Shown: positions 1 to 8,432, numbered from the stretch's first letter. The stretch is 64,000 nucleotides of DNA from Sphingomonas bisphenolicum (GCF_024349785.1 NZ_AP018817.1:1333501-1397500); one strand, 5' to 3'. A program made the numbers and translations. Notes: a model not told the origin generated them from the letters alone.

Positions 1-1632
1 CGGCCAGACGGTGTAGCGGTCGATCTCGCCCTGGCTGCGGCCGCGCGCGATGCCGGTGGTGGCGATGAGGTAATCGGTCGCCTTCTCGCGGCTCCAGCGC
101 TTGGCGTGCATCCCGCTGTCGACCACCAGACGGGTGGCGCGGAACAGGAGCGATTGGAGATAGCCGACCTGCCCCAGCGGGTCGCCCTCATACATGCCCA
201 TTTCGTCAGCCAGTTGCTCCGAATAGAGCGCCCAGCCTTCGGAATAGCCGCTGTAGAAGCCGCGCCGGCGGATCATCGGGATCGAATCCGATTCCAGCGC
301 CACCGACACCTGCAGATGATGGCCCGGCACCGCTTCATGATGGGTGAGCGTGGCGAGGCCGAATTTCGGCCGGTCGAACGTGTCGCGCAGGTTGATGAAA
401 TAGATGGCCGGCCGCGACCCGTCGAGCGAGGCATTCTGATAATAGCCGCCCGGCGCGCCCGCCTGGATCGTCACCGGCACGCGGCGCACCTCGACCGGCG
501 CCTTGGGCACGGTGTTGAACGATTCGCCAAGACGCGCCTGCATCGCCTTGATCTGGGTGTTGAGCTGCGCCAGCAGCGCCTCGCGACCCGGATCGGTGTT
601 GGGGAAGAGCTGATCCGGGCGTTTGTTGAGCGCGACCAGCCGGTCGCCGACGCTGCCCTGGCTCATCCCTTCGCCCTTCAGGATCGCGTCGATCCGCGCG
701 CTGATTTCGGCGACCTGATCCAAGCCCAGTTGGTGAATCTCGTCGCCGGTCAGCTTGGTCGTGGTCGCGGCCTCGGCGGCGGCGGCGTAGAAGGCTTCCC
801 CATCGGGCAGGCGCCAGCAGCCCGCGTCATGGCTGGCCTTCGCCCGCAACTGCTGCACCAGAGCGCGCTGGCGATCGACGGCGGGGAAGATTTTCTCCGC
901 GACGATCTTTTCCGCCTGGGCGGCGCGTTCGGGCGGCAGGCCCGCGGCGGCGAGCTTCTTGGCGAAACTGGCGACCAGCACGGTCTGCGCAGCGGGCTGG
1001 TCGCGCAGTGACGCCTGCATCTTCATCGTGGTGTCGAGGATATAGTCGGGCGCAAACACGCCCTTGGCCGCATCCGCTTTCTGCCGGGCCAGTTCGCCGT
1101 CCATGGCGGTCGGGAAGGCTTCGAGGCGCGAGAGATAGGCGTCGGCGTCCGCGGCGTCCTTCACCCGATGCTGCGAATCGAGGAAGTCGGGGACTTCGCG
1201 ATAACTGCCGGTCAGTTGGCTGAGGATATAGGGCGCGTAACGGCCCGCCGTCTCGCCATAGCCGAAGCGTTCGCCGCCGACCGTGCGGTCGAGCTGATAG
1301 GCGACGACGTCATAGTCGAGTTGGCTGGCCGGGCTGAGCTTTGCGCGATCGACGCTGGCCAGTTGCTTCACCTGCGCTTTGGTGCGGGCCAGGCTGCGGG
1401 CCGCGCCCGCTGCGCTGGTGTCGGACAGCTTGCCGCGCAACGCTGCGCGCGCGCCGGTGTCGAGGCCGAGGCGCGTCGCCTGTTCGGGCGATTCGGCGAG
1501 GCGGCCGTAGAAGAAATCGTCCAGCATGGCGCGGAAACGGGTGTCGGCACCGCCCGCCTGCGCGAAGGCGCTGGGGGTGGCGGCGGCGATGGCGGATGCG
1601 CCACTGGTGGCGAGAAATTGGCGTCGGTTCAC
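1..1632 (-). CDS. DUF885 family secreted hydrolase (3' end outside window)
   Basis: The first 544 codons of a DUF885-family protein, cut by the left edge of the window. It opens with a GTG codon and a twin-arginine-like leader (NRRQFLATS followed by an Ala-rich stretch ending AFAQA), so export to the periplasm is likely. The diagnostic motif HHEAVPGHHLQ lies near residue 430, a HExxxGHH arrangement thought to bind metal in this M3-like superfamily; the segment EGWALYSEQL follows it, as in the family. DUF885 members are usually about 570-620 residues, so only a short C-terminal piece is missing. A GGAG ribosome site precedes the GTG. The substrate is unknown, although peptidase activity is often suggested. 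It is transcribed away from the GST gene. Confidence 0.85.
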   Translation of the reverse strand, partial: MNRRQFLATSGASAIAAATPSAFAQAGGADTRFRAMLDDFFYGRLAESPEQATRLGLDTGARAALRGKLSDTSAAGAARSLARTKAQVKQLASVDRAKLSPASQLDYDVVAYQLDRTVGGERFGYGETAGRYAPYILSQLTGSYREVPDFLDSQHRVKDAADADAYLSRLEAFPTAMDGELARQKADAAKGVFAPDYILDTTMKMQASLRDQPAAQTVLVASFAKKLAAAGLPPERAAQAEKIVAEKIFPAVDRQRALVQQLRAKASHDAGCWRLPDGEAFYAAAAEAATTTKLTGDEIHQLGLDQVAEISARIDAILKGEGMSQGSVGDRLVALNKRPDQLFPNTDPGREALLAQLNTQIKAMQARLGESFNTVPKAPVEVRRVPVTIQAGAPGGYYQNASLDGSRPAIYFINLRDTFDRPKFGLATLTHHEAVPGHHLQVSVALESDSIPMIRRRGFYSGYSEGWALYSEQLADEMGMYEGDPLGQVGYLQSLLFRATRLVVDSGMHAKRWSREKATDYLIATTGIARGRSQGEIDRYTVWP

Positions 1633-1740
1633 GACAAAAGGCTCCGTGGTTCAGGGGAGGGCGGCGAGGGGGCACCGCCCGCGATGCGCTCTTTTGACGT
1701 GCGTTCAACAGCTTGGCTAGGCCCACTCGCAACCTCCGTG

Positions 1741-1816
1741 CGGTTCGAGCCCTTCGACACGCTCAGGACAGGCTTGTCGAGAACGGGGGCAGGGTTCTCG
1801 ACAGGCTCGAACCGAA
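1741..1816. repeat. Intergenic palindromic repeat, family A copy 1
   Basis: An imperfect inverted repeat built on GTTCGAGCC and GGCTCGAAC arms, with inner GTCGAGAAC and GTTCTCGAC segments. Related copies lie at 11828-11892, 14903-14979 and, more distantly, 61124-61153. It sits between the divergent DUF885 and GST genes, where it takes up much of the roughly 290-bp gap. I see no other gene in that gap. It resembles the short mobile palindromes scattered through sphingomonad genomes. Confidence 0.75.
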
Positions 1817-1923
1817 CGGACCTTGTCTGATAAGCCCAGCTTGTAAGCTGCATGGATCGTTGCCGCTGTATCGCCGTTGTCCGATACGGTAAGCCGCGCG
1901 CACCTTGCACAGGGAGGAACCGC

Positions 1924-2622
1924 ATGTCCTACACGCTCATCACCGCCAACCGTAACTACAGCAGTTGGTCGCTGCGCCCCTGGGTGCTGATGCAGGCGTT
2001 GGGTATCCCGTTCGAGGATCGGATCGAGCCGTTCGCATCCGCGACCAACTATGCCGCCTTCCGCAGTTTCTCGCCGACGGGGCAGGTGCCGGCGCTGGTC
2101 GACGGGGCCGATGGGGAAGAGCGCACCGTCTGGGATTCTCTGGGCATCATCCTTTATCTGGCGGATCGCCATCCGGGCGTCTGGCCCGCGGACGAAGCGG
2201 CGCGCGCCTTCGCCCAATGCGCGGCAGCGGAAATGCACAGCGGCTTTGCGACGCTGCGCAACGATTGCACGATGAATGTGGGCGTGCGGGTCGAGCCGCA
2301 TATCCATTCGCCCGCGCTGGGCCGCGACATCGCCCGCCTGCGCGAATTGTGGGAAGAGGGGCTGGACCGGTTCGGCGGCCCGTTCCTGGCTGGCAGCCGG
2401 TTCACGGCGGTCGACGCCTTCTACGCGCCGGTAGCGTTCCGCGTGCGCACCTATGGCCTGGATGTCGGTCGGCAGGCGCAGGCCTGGGTCGACCATATGC
2501 TGGCCCATCCTGCCATGCTCCGGTGGGAGGAAGAGGCGCTGGCCGAAACCTGGCGCGAGGACAGTCATGAGGCGGAGATCGGCGCCGCCGGAAAGATCGT
2601 AGCGGACTACCGGGCAGTGTAA
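1924..2622 (+). CDS. Glutathione S-transferase family protein
   Basis: A 232-residue protein with the two-part glutathione transferase layout: an N-terminal thioredoxin-like half starting TLITANRNYSSWSLRPW, and a helical C-terminal half. The SSWS segment near residue 14 is where serine-type GSTs place the residue that activates glutathione. The sequence FSPTGQVPALVD carries the cis-proline loop that binds the glutathione backbone, and WDSLGIILYLAD follows as expected. The chosen ATG has a strong AGGGAGGAA ribosome site just upstream; an earlier in-frame ATG lacks one. It is a stand-alone gene. The substrate cannot be told from sequence; members conjugate or isomerise electrophilic compounds in the cytoplasm. 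Confidence 0.88.
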   Translation: MSYTLITANRNYSSWSLRPWVLMQALGIPFEDRIEPFASATNYAAFRSFSPTGQVPALVDGADGEERTVWDSLGIILYLADRHPGVWPADEAARAFAQCAAAEMHSGFATLRNDCTMNVGVRVEPHIHSPALGRDIARLRELWEEGLDRFGGPFLAGSRFTAVDAFYAPVAFRVRTYGLDVGRQAQAWVDHMLAHPAMLRWEEEALAETWREDSHEAEIGAAGKIVADYRAV

Positions 2623-2711
2623 CATTCTTGCCCGGTCGGTAGGAAAAACTGCCGATTTCGGTCGCTCACCCCCTTTCCCGATCGGTCGGAGGGGTCTAGG
2701 GGATGAGGACT

Positions 2712-4163
2712 ATGGTCAAAGCTCGCACCCTCTACGAAAAGATCTGGGACGCGCACGTCGTCGAACGGCGTCCCGATGGCACCTGCCTCATCTATATCGA
2801 CCGCCATCTCGTCCATGAAGTGACGAGTCCGCAGGCGTTTGAAGGGCTTCGCCTCGCCGGTCGCAAAGTGCGCCGACCCGATCTGACGCTCGCGGTGCCG
2901 GACCATAATCTCCCTACGACGCCGCGCCGCGATGCGGACGGGCATCGCATTCCGATCGCCGATCCGGAAAGCGCGCAGCAGCTTGCCGCGCTGGAGCGCA
3001 ACGCGCCGGAATTCGGCGTGCGCCTGATCGGCGACGCGGATCTGGAGCAGGGCATCGTCCATGTCGTCGGCCCTGAACAGGGCTTCACCCTGCCGGGCAC
3101 CACTTTGGTCTGCGGCGACAGCCATACGTCCTCGCACGGCGCGCTGGGCGCGCTGGCGTTCGGCATCGGCACGTCGGAGGTCGAGCATGTGCTGGCGACG
3201 CAGACGCTGCTGCTCAAACAGTCGAAAACCATGGAAGTCGTGGTCGACGGCGTGCTTGCGCCCGGCGTCACGGCCAAGGATGTCGCGCTGGCGATCTGCG
3301 GCACGATCGGCACGGCGGGCGGCACCGGCTATGTCATGGAATATCGGGGTTCCGTGTTCCGCGACATGTCGATCGAAGGGCGGCTGACTGTCGCCAACAT
3401 GTCGATCGAGGCAGGGGCCAGGTCCGGCCTGTTCGCGCCGGACGACAAGACCTTCGCCTATATCGAGGGTCGCCCGATGGCGCCCAAGGGCGCGGATTTC
3501 GACGCGGCCGTCGCCTATTGGCGCACGCTGCACACGGACGAAGGCGCGGTGTTCGACAAGACCGTGGTGATCGACGCCGCCGACATCGTGCCCAACGTCA
3601 CCTGGGGCACCAGCCCGGAAGACGTCGTCGCCGTGACCGGCGTGGTCCCCGATCCGCTGAGCTTCGAGGATGCGTCCAAGCGCGCCGCGGCGCAGAAGTC
3701 GCTCGACTATATGGGGCTGACCGCGGGGCAGAAGATGGCCGACGTCGCCATCGAACATATTTTCATCGGCAGTTGCACCAACAGCCGGATCGAGGATCTG
3801 CGCGCCGCCGCCGCGCTGCTCAAGGGGCGGCATATCGCGTCGGGCATCAAGCATGCGATGGTCGTGCCGGGTTCCGGCTTGGTCAAGCGCCAGGCGGAGG
3901 AAGAAGGGCTGGACCGCGTCTTCCTCGACGCCGGGTTCGAATGGCGCGAGCCGGGTTGTTCGGCGTGCCTGGGCATGAACCCGGACAAGGTGCCCGCGGG
4001 CGAACGCTGCGCGTCGACCAGCAACCGCAATTTCATGGGCCGGCAGGGGCCGGGATCGCGCACCCATCTGGTGTCGCCCGCCATGGCGGCGGCGGCGGCG
4101 ATCACTGGCCGGCTGACCGATGTCCGTGAACTGTTGCATGAAAAAGAGGGTGTGGTCGCATGA
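2712..4163 (+). CDS. leuC: 3-isopropylmalate dehydratase large subunit
   Basis: Large subunit of isopropylmalate isomerase, which converts 2-isopropylmalate to 3-isopropylmalate in leucine synthesis as a heterodimer with LeuD. It begins [12 protein letters not shown] and [19 protein letters not shown], typical of LeuC. The three cysteines that hold the aconitase-type 4Fe-4S cluster are C355 (in IGSCTNS), C416 and C419 (in GCSACLG). The ATG at 2712 gives the usual N-terminus; an in-frame ATG at 2703 would add three residues and lies closer to a GGAGGGG site. The length of 483 residues is normal for bacterial LeuC. The stop codon overlaps the start of a tiny gene, which in turn overlaps leuD, so the three are probably translated together. 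Confidence 0.97.
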   Translation: MVKARTLYEKIWDAHVVERRPDGTCLIYIDRHLVHEVTSPQAFEGLRLAGRKVRRPDLTLAVPDHNLPTTPRRDADGHRIPIADPESAQQLAALERNAPEFGVRLIGDADLEQGIVHVVGPEQGFTLPGTTLVCGDSHTSSHGALGALAFGIGTSEVEHVLATQTLLLKQSKTMEVVVDGVLAPGVTAKDVALAICGTIGTAGGTGYVMEYRGSVFRDMSIEGRLTVANMSIEAGARSGLFAPDDKTFAYIEGRPMAPKGADFDAAVAYWRTLHTDEGAVFDKTVVIDAADIVPNVTWGTSPEDVVAVTGVVPDPLSFEDASKRAAAQKSLDYMGLTAGQKMADVAIEHIFIGSCTNSRIEDLRAAAALLKGRHIASGIKHAMVVPGSGLVKRQAEEEGLDRVFLDAGFEWREPGCSACLGMNPDKVPAGERCASTSNRNFMGRQGPGSRTHLVSPAMAAAAAITGRLTDVRELLHEKEGVVA

Positions 4164-4273
4164 AGAAGATTTTCTGGCTGCTGACGCTGGGCGCACTGGC
4201 CAGCGCGGCGATGGCCGCGACTCTGGGCCGTGCTGAAGACACGCCCGCTGCCGAGGCGAAGAAGGTTCACTGA
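4160..4273 (+). CDS. 37-residue membrane or exported peptide between leuC and leuD
   Basis: A short reading frame starting inside the leuC stop (ATGA overlap) and ending on the leuD start (TGATG overlap). The peptide begins [19 protein letters not shown], a basic tip followed by a hydrophobic run and an A-x-A-like end, as in a signal peptide or a single membrane anchor. The tail is short and polar ([14 protein letters not shown]). I do not recognise a named family. The exact stop/start couplings on both sides are the main support that it is translated. Its role could be as a real small membrane protein, or simply as a device keeping LeuC and LeuD synthesis in step. Confidence 0.65.
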   Translation: MKKIFWLLTLGALASAAMAATLGRAEDTPAAEAKKVH

Positions 4274-4884
4274 TGGACAAGCTCACGATCGTCGACGGCC
4301 GGGCCTATCCGTTCGGGATGAAGAATGTCGATACCGACATCGTCATCCCGGCACATTGGCTCAAGACGATTTCGCGCAACGGCCTGGGCCGCGGCGCGTT
4401 CGAAGTGCTGCGCAAGGAACCGGGCAACGTCTTCGACGATCCTGCCTATGTCGGCAGCCCGATCCTGATCGCGGGCGACAATTTCGGCTGCGGGTCCAGC
4501 CGCGAACATGCCGCCTGGGCGCTCGGCGACCTGGGGATCAAGGTCGTGATCGCACCCAGCTTTTCCGACATCTTCTCCGGCAATGCCTTCAAGAACGGCA
4601 TCCTGACGGTAGTGTTGCCGCAGGCGGCCATCGACCGTCTGATGGACGTCGCCAAGGGCGTGAACGGGACGCCCGATCCGATCCATATCGATCTGGAATC
4701 GCAGACCGTCACCACCCGGTTCCAGGATCGCTTTGCCTTCGAGATCGATCCGTTCCGCAAACATTGCCTGCTGGGCGGCCTGGACGAAATCGGCCTGACT
4801 CTGGACCAGTCGGACATGATCGGCCGCTATGAGGCCAGCCAAGCGCAAGACCGCCCCTGGATCGTGCCCGCAGCCGTTGCGTAA
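4273..4884 (+). CDS. leuD: 3-isopropylmalate dehydratase small subunit
   Basis: The 203-residue LeuD swivel-domain subunit that completes the isopropylmalate isomerase with LeuC. Family signatures include [15 protein letters not shown] near the N-terminus, the segment [16 protein letters not shown] that supplies substrate-binding residues, and [16 protein letters not shown]. Length matches the proteobacterial LeuD family. It starts at the ATG overlapping the stop of the preceding 37-codon frame (TGATG), which indicates coupled translation. No Fe-S cysteines are expected in this subunit. The gene ends the leuC-leuD unit; the next gene begins about 60 bp on. Confidence 0.97.
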   Translation: MDKLTIVDGRAYPFGMKNVDTDIVIPAHWLKTISRNGLGRGAFEVLRKEPGNVFDDPAYVGSPILIAGDNFGCGSSREHAAWALGDLGIKVVIAPSFSDIFSGNAFKNGILTVVLPQAAIDRLMDVAKGVNGTPDPIHIDLESQTVTTRFQDRFAFEIDPFRKHCLLGGLDEIGLTLDQSDMIGRYEASQAQDRPWIVPAAVA

Positions 4885-4941
4885 CGGCGCGCTTCTTCCT
4901 ATCTTTCGTAATCAGACGGCATTTCAACGGGGCTTTGACGC

Positions 4942-5265
4942 ATGACCACCTTTGACGATCGCGAACGGGCGTTCGAAAATATGTTCGCCAACGATCAGGA
5001 ACTGCAGTTCCGCATCCAGGCGCGGCGCAACCGCCTGCTGGGCGAATGGGCGGCGGCGAAGATGGGCCTGACCCCGGAAGAAACCGACGCCTATGCCAAG
5101 GCGGTGGTGCAGGCCGATTTCGAGGAAGCGGGCGACGAGGACGTTATCCGCAAGCTGGTGGGCGACATGACGTCGGCCGGGATCGACATCGACGAGCCGG
5201 GCGTGCGCGCCGCGCTGGACGAGCAGGCGGTGATCGCCCGCCGCATGTTCATCGAAGCCCAGTAA
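4942..5265 (+). CDS. DUF1476 protein, ATP synthase inhibitor zeta-like
   Basis: A 107-residue helical protein of the DUF1476 family, confined to alphaproteobacteria. Its opening FDDRERAFENMFANDQELQFR and the following RRNRLLGEWAA match the family well. In Paracoccus the homologue (zeta subunit) binds the F1 sector of ATP synthase and blocks reverse rotation. In Sphingomonadales the inhibitory role has not been shown to be as strong, so regulation of ATP hydrolysis is an inference from the family. It leads a compact cluster with a BolA protein and a monothiol glutaredoxin. Confidence 0.9.
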   Translation: MTTFDDRERAFENMFANDQELQFRIQARRNRLLGEWAAAKMGLTPEETDAYAKAVVQADFEEAGDEDVIRKLVGDMTSAGIDIDEPGVRAALDEQAVIARRMFIEAQ

Positions 5266-5276
5266 GGCGACGATCC

Positions 5277-5510
5277 ATGCCGATGGCCGCCGACGATATT
5301 GCGGACATGATCCGCGCCGCGATTCCGGATGCTGAGGTCGAGATTACCGACCTGGCCGGGGATGGCGATCATTATGCGGCGAAAGTCGTGGCGGAAAGCT
5401 TTCGCGGCATGAGCCGGGTCGCGCAGCAACGCGCCGTCTATGCGGCGCTGGGCGGACGCATGGGCGGCGTGCTGCACGCCTTGCAACTGACCACCGCCGT
5501 TCCCAACTAA
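5277..5510 (+). CDS. BolA family protein
   Basis: A 77-residue BolA-family protein. The fold is visible as an N-terminal helix (DDIADMIRAAIP), a strand region with GDGDHYAAKVVAESF, and the conserved helix SRVAQQRAVYAALGG followed by LHALQLTT. BolA proteins pair with CGFS monothiol glutaredoxins to hold or pass on 2Fe-2S clusters, and such a glutaredoxin is the next gene. That neighbour makes the Fe-S role likelier than a role as a stress transcription factor. The ATG at 5277 follows an AAGGCGA site a few bases after the DUF1476 stop; an ATG six bases later is possible. Confidence 0.9.
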   Translation: MPMAADDIADMIRAAIPDAEVEITDLAGDGDHYAAKVVAESFRGMSRVAQQRAVYAALGGRMGGVLHALQLTTAVPN

Positions 5511-5567
5511 TCCTTCGATAGATTTGCGCTCCGCGGACGGGGCGCCAGACAGGACTGGACCTTAGAC

Positions 5568-5897
5568 ATGACCGACGCCGTGCATCAGCGGATTGCCGAA
5601 CTTGTGGGCGCCCATGACGTGGTGCTGTTCATGAAGGGCACGCCGCTCTTCCCGCAATGCGGCTTTTCCAGCCGCGCCATCGCGATCCTGGAGCATCTGG
5701 GCGTCGCCTACGACACGGTAGACGTCTTGCAGGACCAGGCCGTGCGCCAGGGCATCAAGGCCTTCTCCGACTGGCCGACCATCCCCCAGCTCTATGTGAA
5801 GGGCGAATTCGTCGGCGGCAGCGACATCATGATGGAAATGTATGAAGCGGGCGAACTGCAGCAGTTGATGACCGACCAGGGCGTCGCCGCCAGTTAA
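5568..5897 (+). CDS. grxD: Monothiol glutaredoxin, Grx4 family
   Basis: A 109-residue monothiol glutaredoxin. The active site is CGFS with C31, preceded by the family segment VVLFMKGTPLFPQ, and later WPTIPQLYVKGEFVGGSDI supplies the cis-proline and the GGSD glutathione-binding turn. CGFS glutaredoxins bridge a 2Fe-2S cluster with glutathione and deliver it to acceptor proteins in the cytoplasm. Its position directly after a BolA gene fits a Grx-BolA Fe-S partnership. A clear intrinsic terminator follows about 25 bp after the stop, so the DUF1476-BolA-grxD unit ends here. Confidence 0.95.
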   Translation: MTDAVHQRIAELVGAHDVVLFMKGTPLFPQCGFSSRAIAILEHLGVAYDTVDVLQDQAVRQGIKAFSDWPTIPQLYVKGEFVGGSDIMMEMYEAGELQQLMTDQGVAAS

Positions 5898-5922
5898 GCG
5901 GGGCTGGGTTCGACGGTTTGCG

Positions 5923-5954
5923 AAGGGCGGTCCGGGTTCGGCCGCCCTTTTTTG
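5923..5954 (+). terminator. Intrinsic terminator after grxD
   Basis: An 8-bp perfect stem, AAGGGCGG with CCGCCCTT, separated by an 11-base loop and running straight into a T-rich tract. This is a strong rho-independent terminator closing the DUF1476-BolA-grxD unit. Confidence 0.85.
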
Positions 5955-6290
5955 TTGCTTTGGGTGGTTTTCCGCCATTCCCGTCCCGCTTGCGGGAGGG
6001 GGAACATGTCCGATTCCGGTCGCACACAGTCACTTCGAGAGCATTGTCGAGGGATAAAGGGATAGCGCCACCGGGTGGGGGATGCTGGCGGAGACGGCCT
6101 GCATCCCCCGATAGGTAAACGGTGGGAACGCGACCAAAGTCGCAATGACTGTGCCACAATGGCGCGTTTGCGGGAAAGCACGGGTTCCAAAGGTTAACGC
6201 CTCGACAGCCTTCATCCGCTTTGTCAAAATTTCCGACATGTCGCGCCTTTTCAATGCCAAGAACCACGTCCGACCCATTGCGAACGGCTA
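5955..6290. other. Gap without recognisable gene, two hairpins
   Basis: About 335 bp without a convincing coding region; frames here have no family resemblance. It holds TCCCGCTTGCGGGA at about 5984, of the same kind as palindromes elsewhere in the window. A perfect 9-bp stem, GGGGGATGC with GCATCCCCC, spans 6077-6109 with a 15-base loop. A small GCGAC/GTCGC hairpin lies near 6129-6142. Neither hairpin is followed by a T run. A small RNA or a long leader of the next operon is possible but unproven. Confidence 0.4.
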
Positions 6291-6331
6291 TTGACTACAT
6301 CCGTAATCGATGCGACTACATCTGTGGTTGT
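6291..6331 (+). promoter_or_regulatory. Probable promoter with paired BlaI-type operators
   Basis: Two copies of GACTACATC-Y-GT start at 6293 and 6314, exactly 21 bp (two helical turns) apart. The second reads ACTACA-TC-TGTGGT, an imperfect dyad of the TACA/TGTA kind bound by BlaI/MecI repressors. A TTGACT box at 6291 could be the -35 element, with the second copy covering the -10 region. The arrangement suggests autoregulation of the following blaI-like gene. Confidence 0.55.
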
Positions 6332-6357
6332 TAAACATGCGAGTCGGATGAAGCCCA

Positions 6358-6726
6358 GTGAGCGAGAAGATCAGCGAAGCGGAACTGGTGGTGATGGAGG
6401 CGTTGTGGGAAACCGCGCCGCAGACCGCCAATGATGTGTCGGATCGGGTCGCCGCCGACCGCGACTGGAGCCTGCAGACGGTCAAGACATTGCTGTCGCG
6501 GCTGATGGCCAAGGATATCATCGCCGCCGACCAGGATGGCCGCCGCTTTCTCTATCGCCCGATGGTGGCGCGCGACGATTATGTCGCGGGCGAATCCGGA
6601 CGGTTGGTAAACCGGCTGTTCGGCGGGCGCATATCGCCGCTGGTCGCCCAACTGGCGCAACAGGATCAATTGACGGCGGACGATATCGCCGAGCTTGAGG
6701 CTATCCTGAAGGGGTTGAAATCATGA
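6358..6726 (+). CDS. BlaI/MecI-family transcriptional repressor
   Basis: A 122-residue winged-helix repressor of the BlaI/MecI/CopY family. It opens ISEAELVVMEALWETAPQTANDV and contains WSLQTVKTLLSRLMAKDII, the DNA-recognition helix of the family, followed by the GRRFLYRPMV wing. The C-terminal half should dimerise and carry the site cut by the partner protease. It starts at a GTG; an upstream ATG is in another frame. The stop overlaps the start of an M56 peptidase gene (ATGA), the usual BlaI-BlaR1 pairing. No beta-lactamase gene is nearby, so the regulated target may be elsewhere or may be this operon itself. Confidence 0.9.
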   Translation: MSEKISEAELVVMEALWETAPQTANDVSDRVAADRDWSLQTVKTLLSRLMAKDIIAADQDGRRFLYRPMVARDDYVAGESGRLVNRLFGGRISPLVAQLAQQDQLTADDIAELEAILKGLKS

Positions 6727-8432
6727 GCGTCTGGCTGGCCGAAACGCTGATCGCCACCACTTTGCTGATGGCGCTGGTCATGATGCTGCGGCGGCCGGTG
6801 GCGCGCTGGCTGGGGGCAGGGGCGGCCTATCTGCTCTGGGCGCTGCCGCTCGCGCGGATGCTGTTGCCCGCGCTGCCACGCGACGTCGATCCCTCGCCGC
6901 TGCATGTCGCGGTCGATCAGGTTGGCTTGCCGGACCTGCTGACGGTCGCACCCGCCGCATCGGTCGCTTCATCCGCGCCGTCTTTCCCCTGGCTGGAGAT
7001 CGGCATCGGCATGTGGTTCGTCGGGCTGCTTGCTTTTCTGGCAGTGCAGGCCGTGGGCTATGGGCGGTTCCGCCGCCATATGCTGGATGGCGCGACGCCG
7101 ATCGGGGAGGAGGGGCGCATCCGCCTCATCACCAGCCCCCATGCGTCCGGGCCGCTCGCCTTCGGGGTGTTGCGCCCCTATATCGTGCTGCCCGCCGATT
7201 TCGCGCTGCGCTATGACGCGCAGGAACAGGATATGGCGATCGCCCATGAACGGGCGCATCATGAGCGCGGCGACCTGGCCGCCAACATGATCGCGCTGCT
7301 GCTGCTGGCGGTGCATTGGTGCAATCCGGTCGCATGGATCGCCTATCGCGCCTATCGCGCCGACCAGGAAACCGCCTGCGACGCGCGCGTCCTCTCGCTC
7401 TACGGCCGCGATCAGGCCCATGCCTATGGCCGCGCCATCTTGAAGGCGGCGGGCGGCCGGCAATTTGCCGGCGCCTGCCATCTCACCCGTATCACGACGT
7501 TGAAAGGGAGGCTGAAAATGCTGTCCAACCATGATGTTTCGCTCCAGCGTATCAGTTGGGGCATGGCCGCCGTCGCCATCGTCACCGCCGCCGGCCTGGC
7601 GCTCACCGCATCGGGCAGCCGCGCCGCGCAGCAGATGGCGGCGATCACCGACAAGGTGGAAAGCGCCGACTTTGCCAAACTGTCTGACTTGGTGTCGCAG
7701 CCCGCAGCGGCGACCGCGCCAGCGCTGGCTGAAGTCGCGGCGGTCCCATCTGTGCCAGCCGTCCCCGCGGCCCAGGCGGCCGATGAATCCTGGCCCTCGC
7801 CAGCCCCCATGGCCCCGCCCGCGCCGATCGTGCCCGCTGCCGACATGATCGCCCCGGTGCCGCCCGTGCCGCCGGCCCCGCCCATCGTCCGCAATGAAAA
7901 GGGCCGGATCACCGTGACCCATGCCGACGGTCGCGTCGAAACGCATCGCGTGCCGACCGAGGCGGAGATCGCCCGCATGGTGCCGGTGGTCGACGTCCGT
8001 GAAGGCTGCGATGGCGGCAGGGACGTCACCACCCGCCGGGAAAGTGTGGACGCCAGCGGCCGTCGCCATATCCGGGTGCGCATCTGCAACGCGGCGATCG
8101 AGCGGGCGGCCCAGCGCTCCGCCGACATGGCCGGGATGCAAGCCGATCGCGCCGCGCGGCAGGCGGATATTGCCGAGGCCCGCGCCGAACGGGCGGCCCG
8201 CCGTTCCGAGCAGGCGGCCGACCTTCAGGCGGACCGGGCGGAGCGGCAGGCCGACATCGCCGAAGCCCGCGCCGAACGCGCCGCGCGTTCCGACCATGTT
8301 GCGGCGCTGAATGGCCTGCGCACCGCGCGGGGCCAGATCGCCCGCAACACGTCCATGCCTGCCTATGCCCGCGCGCAGGCGCTGCGCGAAATCGACCAGT
8401 CGATCGCGGAACTGCGTAACGACCAGCCCTGA
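6723..8432 (+). CDS. M56 (BlaR1-like) membrane metallopeptidase with repeat tail
   Basis: A 569-residue inner-membrane peptidase. Hydrophobic segments lie at about residues 8-20, 32-50, 97-115, 185-205 and 275-295, and the zinc motif HERAH (H175, E176, H179) sits before one of them, as in BlaR1/MecR1. A signal received outside would trigger cleavage of the partner BlaI. The C-terminal part is not a penicillin-binding domain: a Pro/Ala-rich stretch (about 340-390) is followed by a Cys-containing segment and then two tandem repeats of 29 and 28 residues (473-501 and 502-529) sharing QADIAEARAERAAR, probably a charged coiled coil. The inducing signal is therefore unknown. The unit ends before the convergent hemW. 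Confidence 0.85.
   Translation: MSVWLAETLIATTLLMALVMMLRRPVARWLGAGAAYLLWALPLARMLLPALPRDVDPSPLHVAVDQVGLPDLLTVAPAASVASSAPSFPWLEIGIGMWFVGLLAFLAVQAVGYGRFRRHMLDGATPIGEEGRIRLITSPHASGPLAFGVLRPYIVLPADFALRYDAQEQDMAIAHERAHHERGDLAANMIALLLLAVHWCNPVAWIAYRAYRADQETACDARVLSLYGRDQAHAYGRAILKAAGGRQFAGACHLTRITTLKGRLKMLSNHDVSLQRISWGMAAVAIVTAAGLALTASGSRAAQQMAAITDKVESADFAKLSDLVSQPAAATAPALAEVAAVPSVPAVPAAQAADESWPSPAPMAPPAPIVPAADMIAPVPPVPPAPPIVRNEKGRITVTHADGRVETHRVPTEAEIARMVPVVDVREGCDGGRDVTTRRESVDASGRRHIRVRICNAAIERAAQRSADMAGMQADRAARQADIAEARAERAARRSEQAADLQADRAERQADIAEARAERAARSDHVAALNGLRTARGQIARNTSMPAYARAQALREIDQSIAELRNDQP

Noticed and set aside
106..1011. Long plus-strand frame opposite the DUF885 gene
   Set aside because: It is a mirror of the minus-strand coding region with no family resemblance; GC-rich genes often leave such frames open.
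2607..4286. 559-codon minus-strand frame over leuC
   Set aside because: Lies entirely against a clear LeuC gene and has an Arg/His-rich, structureless sequence.
6969..8297. Minus-strand frame over the M56 gene
   Set aside because: Shadow of the Ala-rich coding region; no ribosome site or motif.
6723..8432. BlaR1 as a beta-lactam sensor
   Set aside because: The C-terminus lacks the SxxK, SxN and KTG penicillin-binding motifs; it is Pro- and repeat-rich instead.
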